Source: Bacillota bacterium (lineage in GTDB: Bacteria > Bacillota > Clostridia > Acetivibrionales > DSM-1351). Taken from it: 44,085 nt of DNA. The first letter of the stretch is position 1. Each line of letters starts with the position of its first letter. The translations under genes were made by a program, and so were the position numbers. This document shows, in pieces, positions 15,072-22,236 of this stretch. The stretch is taken from contig JAEVZU010000190.1 in the NCBI GenBank assembly GCA_023392075.1, positions 1-44,085 of the forward strand, given 5' to 3'. Under the pieces are notes generated by a model. The model was given only the letters and a program-made list of their open reading frames with translations. It searched no databases and had not been told where the DNA came from.

Positions 15072-15136
15072 CGAATAATAATTATAATTAAATGTTTTTA
15101 ATACTGAAATATATTTTATTAAGTGCCGGACGGACA

Positions 15137-16549
15137 CTAAAATCTGAAATCTCTCTTGCCCTGGTTCAGCTCGCTCAAATGCTCCCTGACTATCCTTTTC
15201 ACATCGGGATTTCTCAAAGTTCCAACCCCGTCGCTTATCATCCTCTCACCGTGTTTTTTAGTATCTTCGGAGGCGTAATCCTCAAGATATTCCTTTAAAG
15301 TCATCAATGCGTTGGGTTGACAGACATTTGCAATTGCCCCGCTCTTTACAAGCCTCATGAACCTGTCTCCGGTTCTTCCCTCTCTGTAGCAGGCAGTGCA
15401 GAAGCTTGGAATATACCCCAGCTTTATAAGCCAGTTGACTATTTCATCCAGTGTCCTGGTATCGTTGACCTCAAATTGGGCAGTATTTTCCTCCTCTTTT
15501 TCCACATAACCTCCCACACTGGTTGACGAGCCTCCGCTGATTTGGGAAACACCCAGTTTTAGACATTCGGCACGGGTCTTTTCCGATTCCCTGGTAGACA
15601 TGATAATTCCTGTGTATGGAACGGCAATGCGGAGTATTGCTACGATTTTTTCGAATATCTCATCAGGAATGGCGTTGGAATACTCATTGAGATCCACATC
15701 ATCAGCAGGCCGGATCCTGGGAACACTTATGGTATGAGGCCCAACGCCCCTGGCATCCTCCAGATGCTGTGCATGCATCAGCAAGCCGACAAAATCATAT
15801 TTGTAAAGATTGAGTCCGAACAGTACGCCCAGCCCCACATCATCAATCCCGGCTTCCATGGCTCTGTCCATGGCTTCGGTATGATATGCGTAATTGTGCT
15901 TCGGTCCTTTTGGATGAAGGTATTCATAGGTCGGCTTGTGATAGGTTTCCTGAAACAGGATATAAGTGCCTATACCTGCTTCTTTAAGTTTTTTGTAGTT
16001 TTCAACAGTTGTAGCGGCAATATTTACATTGACCCTTCTGATAGCTCCATTTTTATGCTTGATACTGTAAATGGTTTTTATACTCTCAAGAACATATTCC
16101 ATAGGACAGTTTTCCGGATCCTCACCGGTTTCCAGGGCCAGACGCTTATGTCCCATATCCTGGAGAGCTATTACTTCCTTTACTATGTCCTCCTGGGACA
16201 GCTGTTTTCTTGAAATATGTTTGTTGGATCCGTGGTAGGGACAGTAACGGCACTCATTTATACAGTAGTTTGAGAGATAAAGCGGTGCAAACATTACGAT
16301 ACGGTTACCGTAGAATTTTTTCTTTATATGTTCTGCCAGCGAAAACAGCCTGCTTTTTACATCTTCCAGTTCACATTCAAGAAGAACAGCGGCTTCCCTG
16401 TAATTAAGGCCTTTAAACCGGCCCGCCTTTTCCAGAATTTCCTCCAGCAAGATCCTGTTTTCCCTGTTCTGGTTTGCAAATTCAAGCGTTGCCAGAATTT
16501 CTTCATCATCAATAAATTCTGTTGCTATATTTGATTTACTGTTATACAT
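15137..16549 (-). CDS. hydG: [FeFe]-hydrogenase H-cluster radical SAM maturase HydG
   Basis: HydG cleaves tyrosine to p-cresol, CO and cyanide and builds the Fe(CO)2(CN) unit of the hydrogenase H-cluster in the cytoplasm. From the preferred start (MYNSKSNIA, with GGAG 7 nt upstream) it is 470 aa, the usual HydG length. The radical SAM cluster is CINECRYC (C96, C100, C103). The C-terminal auxiliary cluster site is CTACYREGRTGDRF followed by a third Cys in NVCQPNAL, which separates HydG from ThiH. YILFQETYHKPTYEYLHPKG is also characteristic. It follows the TM1266-type regulator by 53 bp in one operon; hydE, hydF and the hydrogenase are not in this window. Confidence 0.95.
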   Translation of the reverse strand: MYNSKSNIATEFIDDEEILATLEFANQNRENRILLEEILEKAGRFKGLNYREAAVLLECELEDVKSRLFSLAEHIKKKFYGNRIVMFAPLYLSNYCINECRYCPYHGSNKHISRKQLSQEDIVKEVIALQDMGHKRLALETGEDPENCPMEYVLESIKTIYSIKHKNGAIRRVNVNIAATTVENYKKLKEAGIGTYILFQETYHKPTYEYLHPKGPKHNYAYHTEAMDRAMEAGIDDVGLGVLFGLNLYKYDFVGLLMHAQHLEDARGVGPHTISVPRIRPADDVDLNEYSNAIPDEIFEKIVAILRIAVPYTGIIMSTRESEKTRAECLKLGVSQISGGSSTSVGGYVEKEEENTAQFEVNDTRTLDEIVNWLIKLGYIPSFCTACYREGRTGDRFMRLVKSGAIANVCQPNALMTLKEYLEDYASEDTKKHGERMISDGVGTLRNPDVKRIVREHLSELNQGKRDFRF

Positions 16550-16602
16550 ACAAAGCTCCATTCCGCTGCCGTCAGCGACAATTAATTAAAATTAAATAAA
16601 AA

Positions 16603-16848
16603 CTATACCTTGGAATATACGGTTTTTATATTGACACCGGGAACCATTCCCAGTTTTCCTGAAAGTGAACTGATCACATCATTGGGTGCATCAACTACAA
16701 CACTTATGATACATACCGCCTTTTCCCGGTATGGAATCCCCATTCTGCCGATTATGTATTTACCGAAATCGTGCAGTATACCGTTGAGTTTGTCGGTGGA
16801 TGAAACATCATCCACAATAATACCTATTAATGCAATCCTGGTTTCCAT
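16603..16848 (-). CDS. TM1266-type iron-only hydrogenase system regulator (ACT-like)
   Basis: This 81-aa single-domain protein has an ACT-like fold pattern: METRIALIGIIVDDVSSTDK, then ILHDFGKYIIGRMGIPYREK and AVCIISVVVDAPNDVIS. Its length and its position immediately upstream of hydG match the putative hydrogenase system regulator family named after TM1266. The family is assigned by genomic association, and no biochemical function is established. A strong GGAGGG site supports the start. Both genes lie behind a 350-nt structured leader with its own promoter and a terminator. Confidence 0.85.
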   Translation of the reverse strand: METRIALIGIIVDDVSSTDKLNGILHDFGKYIIGRMGIPYREKAVCIISVVVDAPNDVISSLSGKLGMVPGVNIKTVYSKV

Positions 16849-17202
16849 AAACCTGCCCTCCTCTTTGTTTCAAATACTCAAAATATAAAAGTGATTAACG
16901 TTTCGTAACGATTGACAACCAATTGGCCCTTCAGACAACAAAAAACCTGTGTCCGGAACGGCACAGGGCTGCTTTCAAATCCTGCTTCCCGGCATGCCAG
17001 AATGTGAATTTCATTTCACCAGTCTAACATTGCTCACGGCAAAAAACGCCTCAAGAAGCTCTCTTATAGCACCGTCTTACCATTTGGGACTAACCCTCAT
17101 GCAAATCAGAACGATCGGTTATAATTATTCTTCGCTCTCAGCTTATTTGCTTTGAACTTGGAATGCGCGGAATGGCTTATGTCTTAGTCAATCCGTTATA
17201 TT
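16849..17202 (-). promoter_or_regulatory. Long structured leader upstream of the TM1266-hydG operon; candidate riboswitch or attenuator
   Basis: The predicted transcript from about 17202 runs some 235 nt to an intrinsic terminator at 16940-16967, then about 90 nt to the first ribosome site. Pairings visible on the minus strand include GACTAA near the 5' end with TTAGTC, GCAAAT with ATTTGC, the hairpin GTGAA-ATGAAA-TTCAC and the self-complementary CTGGCATGCCGG. There is no ORF with a ribosome site. It does not show the hallmark sequences of the glycine, SAM, TPP, FMN, lysine, cobalamin, ZTP or T-box classes. It could alternatively be an independent ncRNA. Confidence 0.5.
16940..16967 (-). terminator. 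Terminator within the hydG-operon leader
   Basis: On the minus strand CCTGTG pairs with CACAGG, with an inner CCG-TTC-CGG stem and one bulge, followed by T6. It is 91 bp upstream of the TM1266-type start, in the right place for premature termination control. Confidence 0.75.
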
Positions 17203-17208
17203 GATAAT

Positions 17209-17237
17209 ATTTTAACATACTTCATGTTAAATTTCAA
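17209..17237 (-). promoter_or_regulatory. Predicted sigma-A promoter of the leader RNA / hydG operon
   Basis: Minus strand: -35 TTGAAA (17232-17237), an exact 17-bp spacer and -10 TAAAAT (17209-17214). The region 17238-17438 is AT-rich with no other feature except the presumed promoter of the plus-strand gene at 17439 (TATAAT at 17376-17381, no clear -35). Confidence 0.65.
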
Positions 17238-17438
17238 GAAATAAACCTGGCTGGAATCATTGTATTTGATATTATTATCTATGAATTTATTATGAATTTT
17301 TTAAAGTAGTCTTGAAATTTTATTATTACAAAATTAAAATTAAATAAAAATGTATTAATAACTGGTTTTAAAGAGTATAATTACACCAATCCGGTAATTT
17401 TTTTATACACTATAGTTTAAATTTTTGGAGGGCGGTTT

Positions 17439-17831
17439 ATGAATTGGTTCAGAAGGTTTATGCTGGGTAGGTACGGAGTTGATCAGCTGTCGGTAGGACT
17501 GCTGTTTCTTTCCTTTTTACTCTCCATAATATTTTATATTTTCCCGGTTGGCATATTGAATTATTTGGTTTATGTTCCCTTCCTTGTGTTTCTGTTCAGG
17601 GCTCTGTCTAAAAATCATATTATGAGGAGAAAGGAAAATACCGTTTTTTTAAAGGTATGGAATCCGGTCGCGGGCTGGTTTTATAAGAAACGCGGCAAAA
17701 TAAGTGCCTATAAAACCCACAGGTATTTTAAATGTCCCGGCTGCAAGCAGGAAGTCCGGGTTCCCAAAGGCAAGGGTAAAATACGCATTACCTGCCCCAA
17801 GTGCAAGCTGGATTTTATAAAAAAGACTTAA
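17439..17831 (+). CDS. Small membrane protein with C-terminal zinc ribbon
   Basis: This 130-aa protein has two spans (about residues 18-36 and 40-57: VGLLFLSFLLSIIFYIFPVG and LNYLVYVPFLVFLFRAL), a basic cytoplasmic linker, then a zinc ribbon with CPGC and CPKC separated by a short basic segment (EVRVPKGKGKIRIT). It may bind nucleic acid or simply be a structural knuckle; the function is unknown. The start has GGAGGG. A strong terminator follows immediately, so it is monocistronic. Confidence 0.8.
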   Translation: MNWFRRFMLGRYGVDQLSVGLLFLSFLLSIIFYIFPVGILNYLVYVPFLVFLFRALSKNHIMRRKENTVFLKVWNPVAGWFYKKRGKISAYKTHRYFKCPGCKQEVRVPKGKGKIRITCPKCKLDFIKKT

Positions 17832-17836
17832 AATAC

Positions 17837-17875
17837 AGGCACTGCCGGACTCCGGCAATGCCTTATATTTTTTTG
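17837..17875 (+). terminator. Rho-independent terminator after the zinc-ribbon gene
   Basis: A 12-bp stem with one mismatch (AGGCACTGCCGG with CCGGCAATGCCT, loop ACT) is followed by TATATTTTTTT. It lies 5 bp past the stop codon. It could also limit read-through from the converging flavoprotein gene, though the T run is on the plus strand. Confidence 0.9.
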
Positions 17876-17889
17876 CTTCCCATTTTCCG

Positions 17890-18513
17890 CTATCGTATAA
17901 AATTAGTCCAAACACGCTTTTCTATTTCGGGCAGTGCTACATGTTCCCTGCTGTATTCCAGGGATTTCATCAGCCATGCCATTTTTTGCCCCAGTGTCTG
18001 CATTATTTGTACACCTTCCCTGTCCTGCATTACCTCCTCGGCATTTGAGCCATGGATAACATTCCAGTAATGTGAAGGTGTCGTTATAACATTGGCCAGG
18101 TTGAAGTAGTTGTTCATCTGATGAAAGGCATCCACCCCCCCTGAACGTCTTAATGAAACCAGGGCCGTTCCCGCCTTGTACTGCAGATGTGCTCCCGAAT
18201 AAAACAACCTGTCCAGGAAGGATTTCATCGTTCCCGCAATACCCGAATAATAAACAGGTGAACCTATGATTATTCCATCTATCTCTTTTGTTTTTTCAAT
18301 AACCTCATTTACTATGTCATCATTGAAAATGCACTTTCTGTCGGCAGACCTTGAACAGGAATTACAGGCTGTACAGCCCCTGATAATCTGATTTCCCACA
18401 TGAAGTATCTCAACTTCAATACCTTCCTTCTCAAGCTGTCCGGCCATCAGCTTTATAGCTGTATATGTACATCCGTTCCTATGCGGACTTCCGTTGATAG
18501 CCAATACTTTCAT
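17890..18513 (-). CDS. Flavodoxin-like NAD(P)H:FMN oxidoreductase / iron-sulfur flavoprotein
   Basis: This 207-aa protein starts with the FMN-binding loop MKVLAINGSPHRNGCTYTAI. A Cys cluster CTACNSCSRSADRKC (C47, C50, C53, C61) resembles the compact motif of iron-sulfur flavoproteins. GIIIGSPVYYSGIAGTMKSF (about 76-95) is the second flavin-binding segment. All parts of the fold are present at usual length. Such proteins transfer electrons from ferredoxin or NAD(P)H to unknown acceptors in anaerobes. The start is supported by AGGAGG. The Cys-rich 53-aa gene lies 40 bp upstream in the same direction and may be co-transcribed. Confidence 0.9.
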   Translation of the reverse strand: MKVLAINGSPHRNGCTYTAIKLMAGQLEKEGIEVEILHVGNQIIRGCTACNSCSRSADRKCIFNDDIVNEVIEKTKEIDGIIIGSPVYYSGIAGTMKSFLDRLFYSGAHLQYKAGTALVSLRRSGGVDAFHQMNNYFNLANVITTPSHYWNVIHGSNAEEVMQDREGVQIMQTLGQKMAWLMKSLEYSREHVALPEIEKRVWTNFIR

Positions 18514-18553
18514 ACATAATTCCTCCTTCCTGTATTGAGTTATATAATTAATA

Positions 18554-18715
18554 CTATCTTTTGAATAATTTTATGAGACCTGTCTTTTCCCTTTTGCAAT
18601 AAGGTATGTATTTTGAGTTTACAGCATGATACTCCATGCACTCTTTACATTTACCATGGCGCGGGCAGGATTTCTTTTTGCAGTTGCATTGTTCCAAACC
18701 ATTCTCAAGCAGCAT
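18554..18715 (-). CDS. 53-aa cysteine-rich protein
   Basis: ATG lies behind a GGAGG site, and the 53-aa product has clear sequence character: ENGLEQCNCKKKSCPRHGKC, then KECMEYHAVNSKYIPYCKRE. Six cysteines (10, 12, 17, 23, 26, 42) and two histidines suggest a metal-binding (zinc or Fe-S) knuckle. Similar short CPRHGxCxxCxxYH proteins occur in Clostridia from memory; none has a known role. It is 40 bp upstream of the flavoprotein gene, same strand. Confidence 0.75.
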   Translation of the reverse strand: MLLENGLEQCNCKKKSCPRHGKCKECMEYHAVNSKYIPYCKREKTGLIKLFKR

Positions 18716-18821
18716 AAATTACATTCCTCCATTATAACTAATAACTATAAAATAATTATATCAGGAAGAAACAAAAAAATCACTTTTAACTAGTAGTCTG
18801 TAACATCTAAATTCATTTCAT

Positions 18822-19649
18822 TTAAGATTTGATTCCCGTCATTACTATACCTTCAAGTATATATTTCTGACCAAACATAAATACCACCAGGCAGGGCAGG
18901 ACCACTATTGTAGATGCAGCCATTATTATATGCCAGGCCGACACATATTGTCCCTGCAATTGCTGCAGGCCGATTGCAAGTGTATACTTTGTGTCATCGC
19001 TCAAATATATTAAAGGGTTAAAAAAATCATTCCAATGAAACATGAAAGAGAATATGGTAACTACCACTATGGCCGATTTACTCAAAGGAAGGATTATCCG
19101 GGAATAAATACTTAAATACGATGCACCGTCCATTACTGCAGCTTCATCAAGTTCGGCAGGTATTGACATAAAGAATTGCCTGAACAGAAATATGTTAAAA
19201 GCTCCTCCTCCCAGAAAACTTGGAACAATAAGAGGAATAAACGTGTTATAGAACCCCAGAGTCTTCCAGCCTATGAACTGTGGTATCAAGGTAACCACGC
19301 CCGGCAGCATCATTCCGCTGAGAATAATGCTGAAAACAAGATCTCTTCCCTTCCATTTCAGCCTTGAAAAACCAAAGGCGGCCATTGTTGCTGTGAGTAT
19401 TGTACCAAATGTGCCAAACACTAAAATTATTATTGTATTAAGCGCATATAATCCAAACGGGGCCATTGTTGCAGCTTCAACATAATTATCAAATGTGAAG
19501 GGATTTGGAATCCATTCGGGCGGCAGGATGAAAATTTGAGAAATATCCATAAACGAACTTCTGATCATCCACACCAGCGGAAGTATGAAGGTTATTCCCA
19601 ACCCGCACAGAATAATATATACTGGAATATTTTTAATAGTCTTTTTCAT
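18822..19649 (-). CDS. Carbohydrate ABC transporter permease (MalG/LacG type), cassette 1
   Basis: This 275-aa protein has six predicted spans and the inner-membrane EAA loop contacting the ATPase (DEAAVMDGASYLSIYSRIIL, about residues 167-186). It is the second permease of a CUT1-type sugar importer. It begins 2 bp after the stop of the first permease gene and closes the cassette that runs leftward from the regulator at 25681. No ATPase gene follows; the next gene down is the unrelated Cys-rich protein, so a shared MsmK-like ATPase is presumed. Confidence 0.93.
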   Translation of the reverse strand: MKKTIKNIPVYIILCGLGITFILPLVWMIRSSFMDISQIFILPPEWIPNPFTFDNYVEAATMAPFGLYALNTIIILVFGTFGTILTATMAAFGFSRLKWKGRDLVFSIILSGMMLPGVVTLIPQFIGWKTLGFYNTFIPLIVPSFLGGGAFNIFLFRQFFMSIPAELDEAAVMDGASYLSIYSRIILPLSKSAIVVVTIFSFMFHWNDFFNPLIYLSDDTKYTLAIGLQQLQGQYVSAWHIIMAASTIVVLPCLVVFMFGQKYILEGIVMTGIKS

Positions 19650-19651
19650 AT

Positions 19652-20575
19652 TCAGGCTTTCTCCCCCTCATAATATACCCACTTGTTTTGTGTTCTTAAA
19701 ATAATGGCTGAAAATACAACAATTATTATAAACAGAATCCAGGCAAGAGCCGATGCATATCCCATGTTGGATCTCTGAAACGCTTCCCGGTACAAGTAAA
19801 ATACAAAGAATAAACTTGCATCGTTTGGTCCGCCGTTGGTCATTATATATGCCTGCGTAAAAATCTGGAAGGAACCTATTATGGCCATAATGGCATTAAA
19901 AAAAATGGTTGGGGTCATCAATGGAACGGTAATGTTGAATAACTTATGAAACGAGTTCCCCCCGTCAACGTCAATGGCCTCGTAATAGTGCCTCGGTATG
20001 TCCTGAAGTCCCGCAAGAAATATAACCATGGTGCCTCCGGTACCCCAGAGCCCGATAAGTACTATTGTGGGAATTACACTTTTTTCATCAAACAGCCACG
20101 AGCTTACCGGAAGCCCCAATTTCATCAAAAGGGTATTTACCAGTCCGAAATCGGGATTCAGGATCCACAGCCATATTACTGCCGTTGCCACTGCCGGTAC
20201 AATAGTCGGTATGTAAAATACCGTTCTGAAAAATGCTCTGAACTTAATATTGCTGTTCAATAACAGCGCAATGGCAAATGAGAATATGATTGATGCCGGT
20301 ACACTGAGTAATGTATAATATGCCGTGGCTTTTAAAGATTTATAGAAAAACAGATCCTCTCCCGAAAACATCTTCTGATAATTTGCCAGGCCTGTAAATT
20401 TCGGCATGTTGAATCCGCTGTAATCGGTAAAGCTGAGAAACAGGCTTACTATCATAGGCACCAATGTCAGGGCAATAAATCCTATTACTGCGGGAGCGGT
20501 AAATAATATTCCATGTATGGCGTCACTTTTTATCCTTCTGCTGGATTTTATATGGTTTTCGTAATCTGTTGTCAT
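19652..20575 (-). CDS. Carbohydrate ABC transporter permease (MalF/LacF type), cassette 1
   Basis: This 307-aa protein has six predicted spans and the EAA loop EAIDVDGGNSFHKLFNITVP (about residues 201-220). The N-terminus is cytoplasmic and charged (NHIKSSRRIKSDAIHG). It pairs with the MalG-type permease to form the membrane channel of a CUT1 importer. An AGGAG site supports the start. It is separated from the binding-protein gene by a 124-bp gap holding a large stem-loop, a typical device for keeping binding protein above permease levels. Confidence 0.93.
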   Translation of the reverse strand: MTTDYENHIKSSRRIKSDAIHGILFTAPAVIGFIALTLVPMIVSLFLSFTDYSGFNMPKFTGLANYQKMFSGEDLFFYKSLKATAYYTLLSVPASIIFSFAIALLLNSNIKFRAFFRTVFYIPTIVPAVATAVIWLWILNPDFGLVNTLLMKLGLPVSSWLFDEKSVIPTIVLIGLWGTGGTMVIFLAGLQDIPRHYYEAIDVDGGNSFHKLFNITVPLMTPTIFFNAIMAIIGSFQIFTQAYIMTNGGPNDASLFFVFYLYREAFQRSNMGYASALAWILFIIIVVFSAIILRTQNKWVYYEGEKA

Positions 20576-20634
20576 TGTGATATTCTCCTAAAATTAGTTG
20601 AGCAATGGCCGATAGACATGCTAACCGATCATAA

Positions 20635-20673
20635 AGTCAATTACTATCGGCTTTCAGCAGATAGTAATTGACT
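20635..20673 (-). promoter_or_regulatory. Intercistronic 14-bp perfect stem-loop, cassette 1
   Basis: AGTCAATTACTATC (20635-20648) pairs exactly with 20660-20673 across an 11-nt loop, and outer segments TTGAGCA (about 20597) and TGCTCAA can extend it. It lies between the binding-protein stop and the first permease, with no T run. A role in mRNA stabilisation or partial termination is inferred. Confidence 0.65.
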
Positions 20674-20698
20674 GCTCAATACAATTGCACTATTTATA

Positions 20699-22120
20699 TC
20701 AACGTTCTCTCTTACCCTGTACCAGCGGCTGGGCCTTGGCTTCCGCCGCCTTCATTGCCTCTTCCGCAGTCTGCTGTCCAAGCCATACCTTGTCAAGAGC
20801 CGGATTTACAATATCCATTATTTTATTGAAGTTTTTGACCGTACCCGTAGGAGTTGGAACACTGTAATTCAGAAGCATCCCTACTATTCCCTGAACATAT
20901 CCTTCGGGACGTGCGGTAGTATTGGTGGTCCACTGGTCCAGCTTATCCTTTTCGGTAAGCCATGGTTTTGTAACAGGCATCAGATTGCCGTTCCTGTAAA
21001 GGGTAATATCCTGGCCGGGATCAACCAGATAGGCTGCCAGCTTCCAGCTTGCCTCAGCATTTTTTGTATTTGAGTAAATGGAAAGCATTCCTGTTACGGC
21101 TTGGGTTTTTAGTTCCTTCATTTTTGGCAATACTCCGCTGCCAAAGTTAAACTTTGCGGAATCTATAGGCAGATGCACCCACTGGCCGTCTATTGCCATT
21201 GCCACTTTTTTTGTCTGAAGGGCAATTTCAGTTCCCGGCAAGCCCTTCTCTGCAGTCGGAGTCGGAGCTACATGGTGGACATTGATCAAATCAGCCAGTT
21301 TTTGAAGTGCTTCTACGGCCTCCGGCTGACTTAGTCCGAACTTGCCGTCCTGAGTCACATAATCCCCGCCATTCGAATAAATAAAGTTCCCCCACAAACC
21401 CCACCACTTTGGAAAGGAGACGCCGTACTGGACGATCTTTTTGGGGTCAAAAGACGGATCCATGGCATTTTTACCGTTTTTGTCCATTGTAAGTTTTTTA
21501 GCATTTTCCACAAACTGCTCCCAGGTCCAGGCCTTTTCGGGATCGGTTGGAGGAGTTTCTATGCCTGCTGCCTGTATCATGTCCTTGTTATAGAAAAGAT
21601 TAAAAACCTCAAGCCCGTTTCCCACTCCAATTATTGTATCTTTGTCAAGATAGAACAAATCCTCAGGTACGAATTCGGACAACGGTGTATCGGAATTTTC
21701 CGCTATTGTTTTTAAATTCATGAGTTTACCCTGCTCGGCAAGAGGATATGCTATGGTGGCAGATTCCAGCTGTGAGATATCAAGCGGTTCATTAGCAGCA
21801 ACCATCGTGGTTATTTTGGTGTCATAATTGGTATTGGGTATAACCATTGTTTTCACCTTGATCCAGCTGTTCTCCTGTTCAAATTTAGCAATAGTTGCTT
21901 CGGTGGCTTTCTTTTCTGTAGCCGAACCCCAACAGGTATAAACTATTTCTGCAGGTTCTCTGCTTTGAGCCTGTTGAGTGCCGGAAGACACCTTTGATGC
22001 GGTGCTTTGTGACGCAGAGCTGCTGCCTTGTGTATCAGGACTGCTCCCGCAGCCGAATAAAGCTGTCGATAACATCAGACTTGTTAAAATAACTGCTGTT
22101 ATTTTACAATAATTTTTCAT
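20699..22120 (-). CDS. Sugar ABC transporter substrate-binding lipoprotein, cassette 1
   Basis: This 473-aa protein starts at the ATG 7 nt after GGAGGG; a TTG five codons up is less likely. It has a lipoprotein signal peptide ending in LFGC, so Cys-25 or so would be lipidated and anchor it outside the membrane. A Ser/Gln-rich linker (GSSPDTQGSSSASQSTASKV) is followed by an SBP family 1/8 fold (PAEIVYTCWGSATEKKATEA at the start of the mature domain). It binds an oligosaccharide of unknown type for the two permeases downstream. A TATAAT element lies at 22169-22174 without a clear -35, consistent with an activated promoter. Confidence 0.93.
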   Translation of the reverse strand: MKNYCKITAVILTSLMLSTALFGCGSSPDTQGSSSASQSTASKVSSGTQQAQSREPAEIVYTCWGSATEKKATEATIAKFEQENSWIKVKTMVIPNTNYDTKITTMVAANEPLDISQLESATIAYPLAEQGKLMNLKTIAENSDTPLSEFVPEDLFYLDKDTIIGVGNGLEVFNLFYNKDMIQAAGIETPPTDPEKAWTWEQFVENAKKLTMDKNGKNAMDPSFDPKKIVQYGVSFPKWWGLWGNFIYSNGGDYVTQDGKFGLSQPEAVEALQKLADLINVHHVAPTPTAEKGLPGTEIALQTKKVAMAIDGQWVHLPIDSAKFNFGSGVLPKMKELKTQAVTGMLSIYSNTKNAEASWKLAAYLVDPGQDITLYRNGNLMPVTKPWLTEKDKLDQWTTNTTARPEGYVQGIVGMLLNYSVPTPTGTVKNFNKIMDIVNPALDKVWLGQQTAEEAMKAAEAKAQPLVQGKRER

Positions 22121-22168
22121 TGAATGTCCCTCCAAATTATTATTAATCCCATCATCGATGACATTTTT

Positions 22169-22223
22169 ATTATAGCTGCAAAAAATCCACCATAGAATTC
22201 TAACATTTATCGAATGGTGGATT
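22169..22223 (-). terminator. Stem-loop and -10 element between the kinase and binding-protein genes
   Basis: On the minus strand AATCCACCAT (22214-22223) pairs exactly with 22184-22193 and is followed by T5-6, so it can terminate the regulator-kinase transcript. TATAAT on the minus strand (22169-22174) follows immediately, suggesting that the binding-protein gene restarts from its own promoter here. Confidence 0.6.
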
Positions 22224-22236
22224 CTGTTTCAAACAT

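Noticed and set aside
16949..17155. 68-codon plus-strand frame in the hydG leader
   Set aside because: No ribosome site, low-quality translation, and the opposite strand has a consistent promoter, paired segments and terminator.
16849..17209. Assignment of the hydG leader to a tyrosine T-box
   Set aside because: Attractive because HydG uses tyrosine, but the conserved T-box antiterminator sequence (GGTGGNACCGCG type) is not present.
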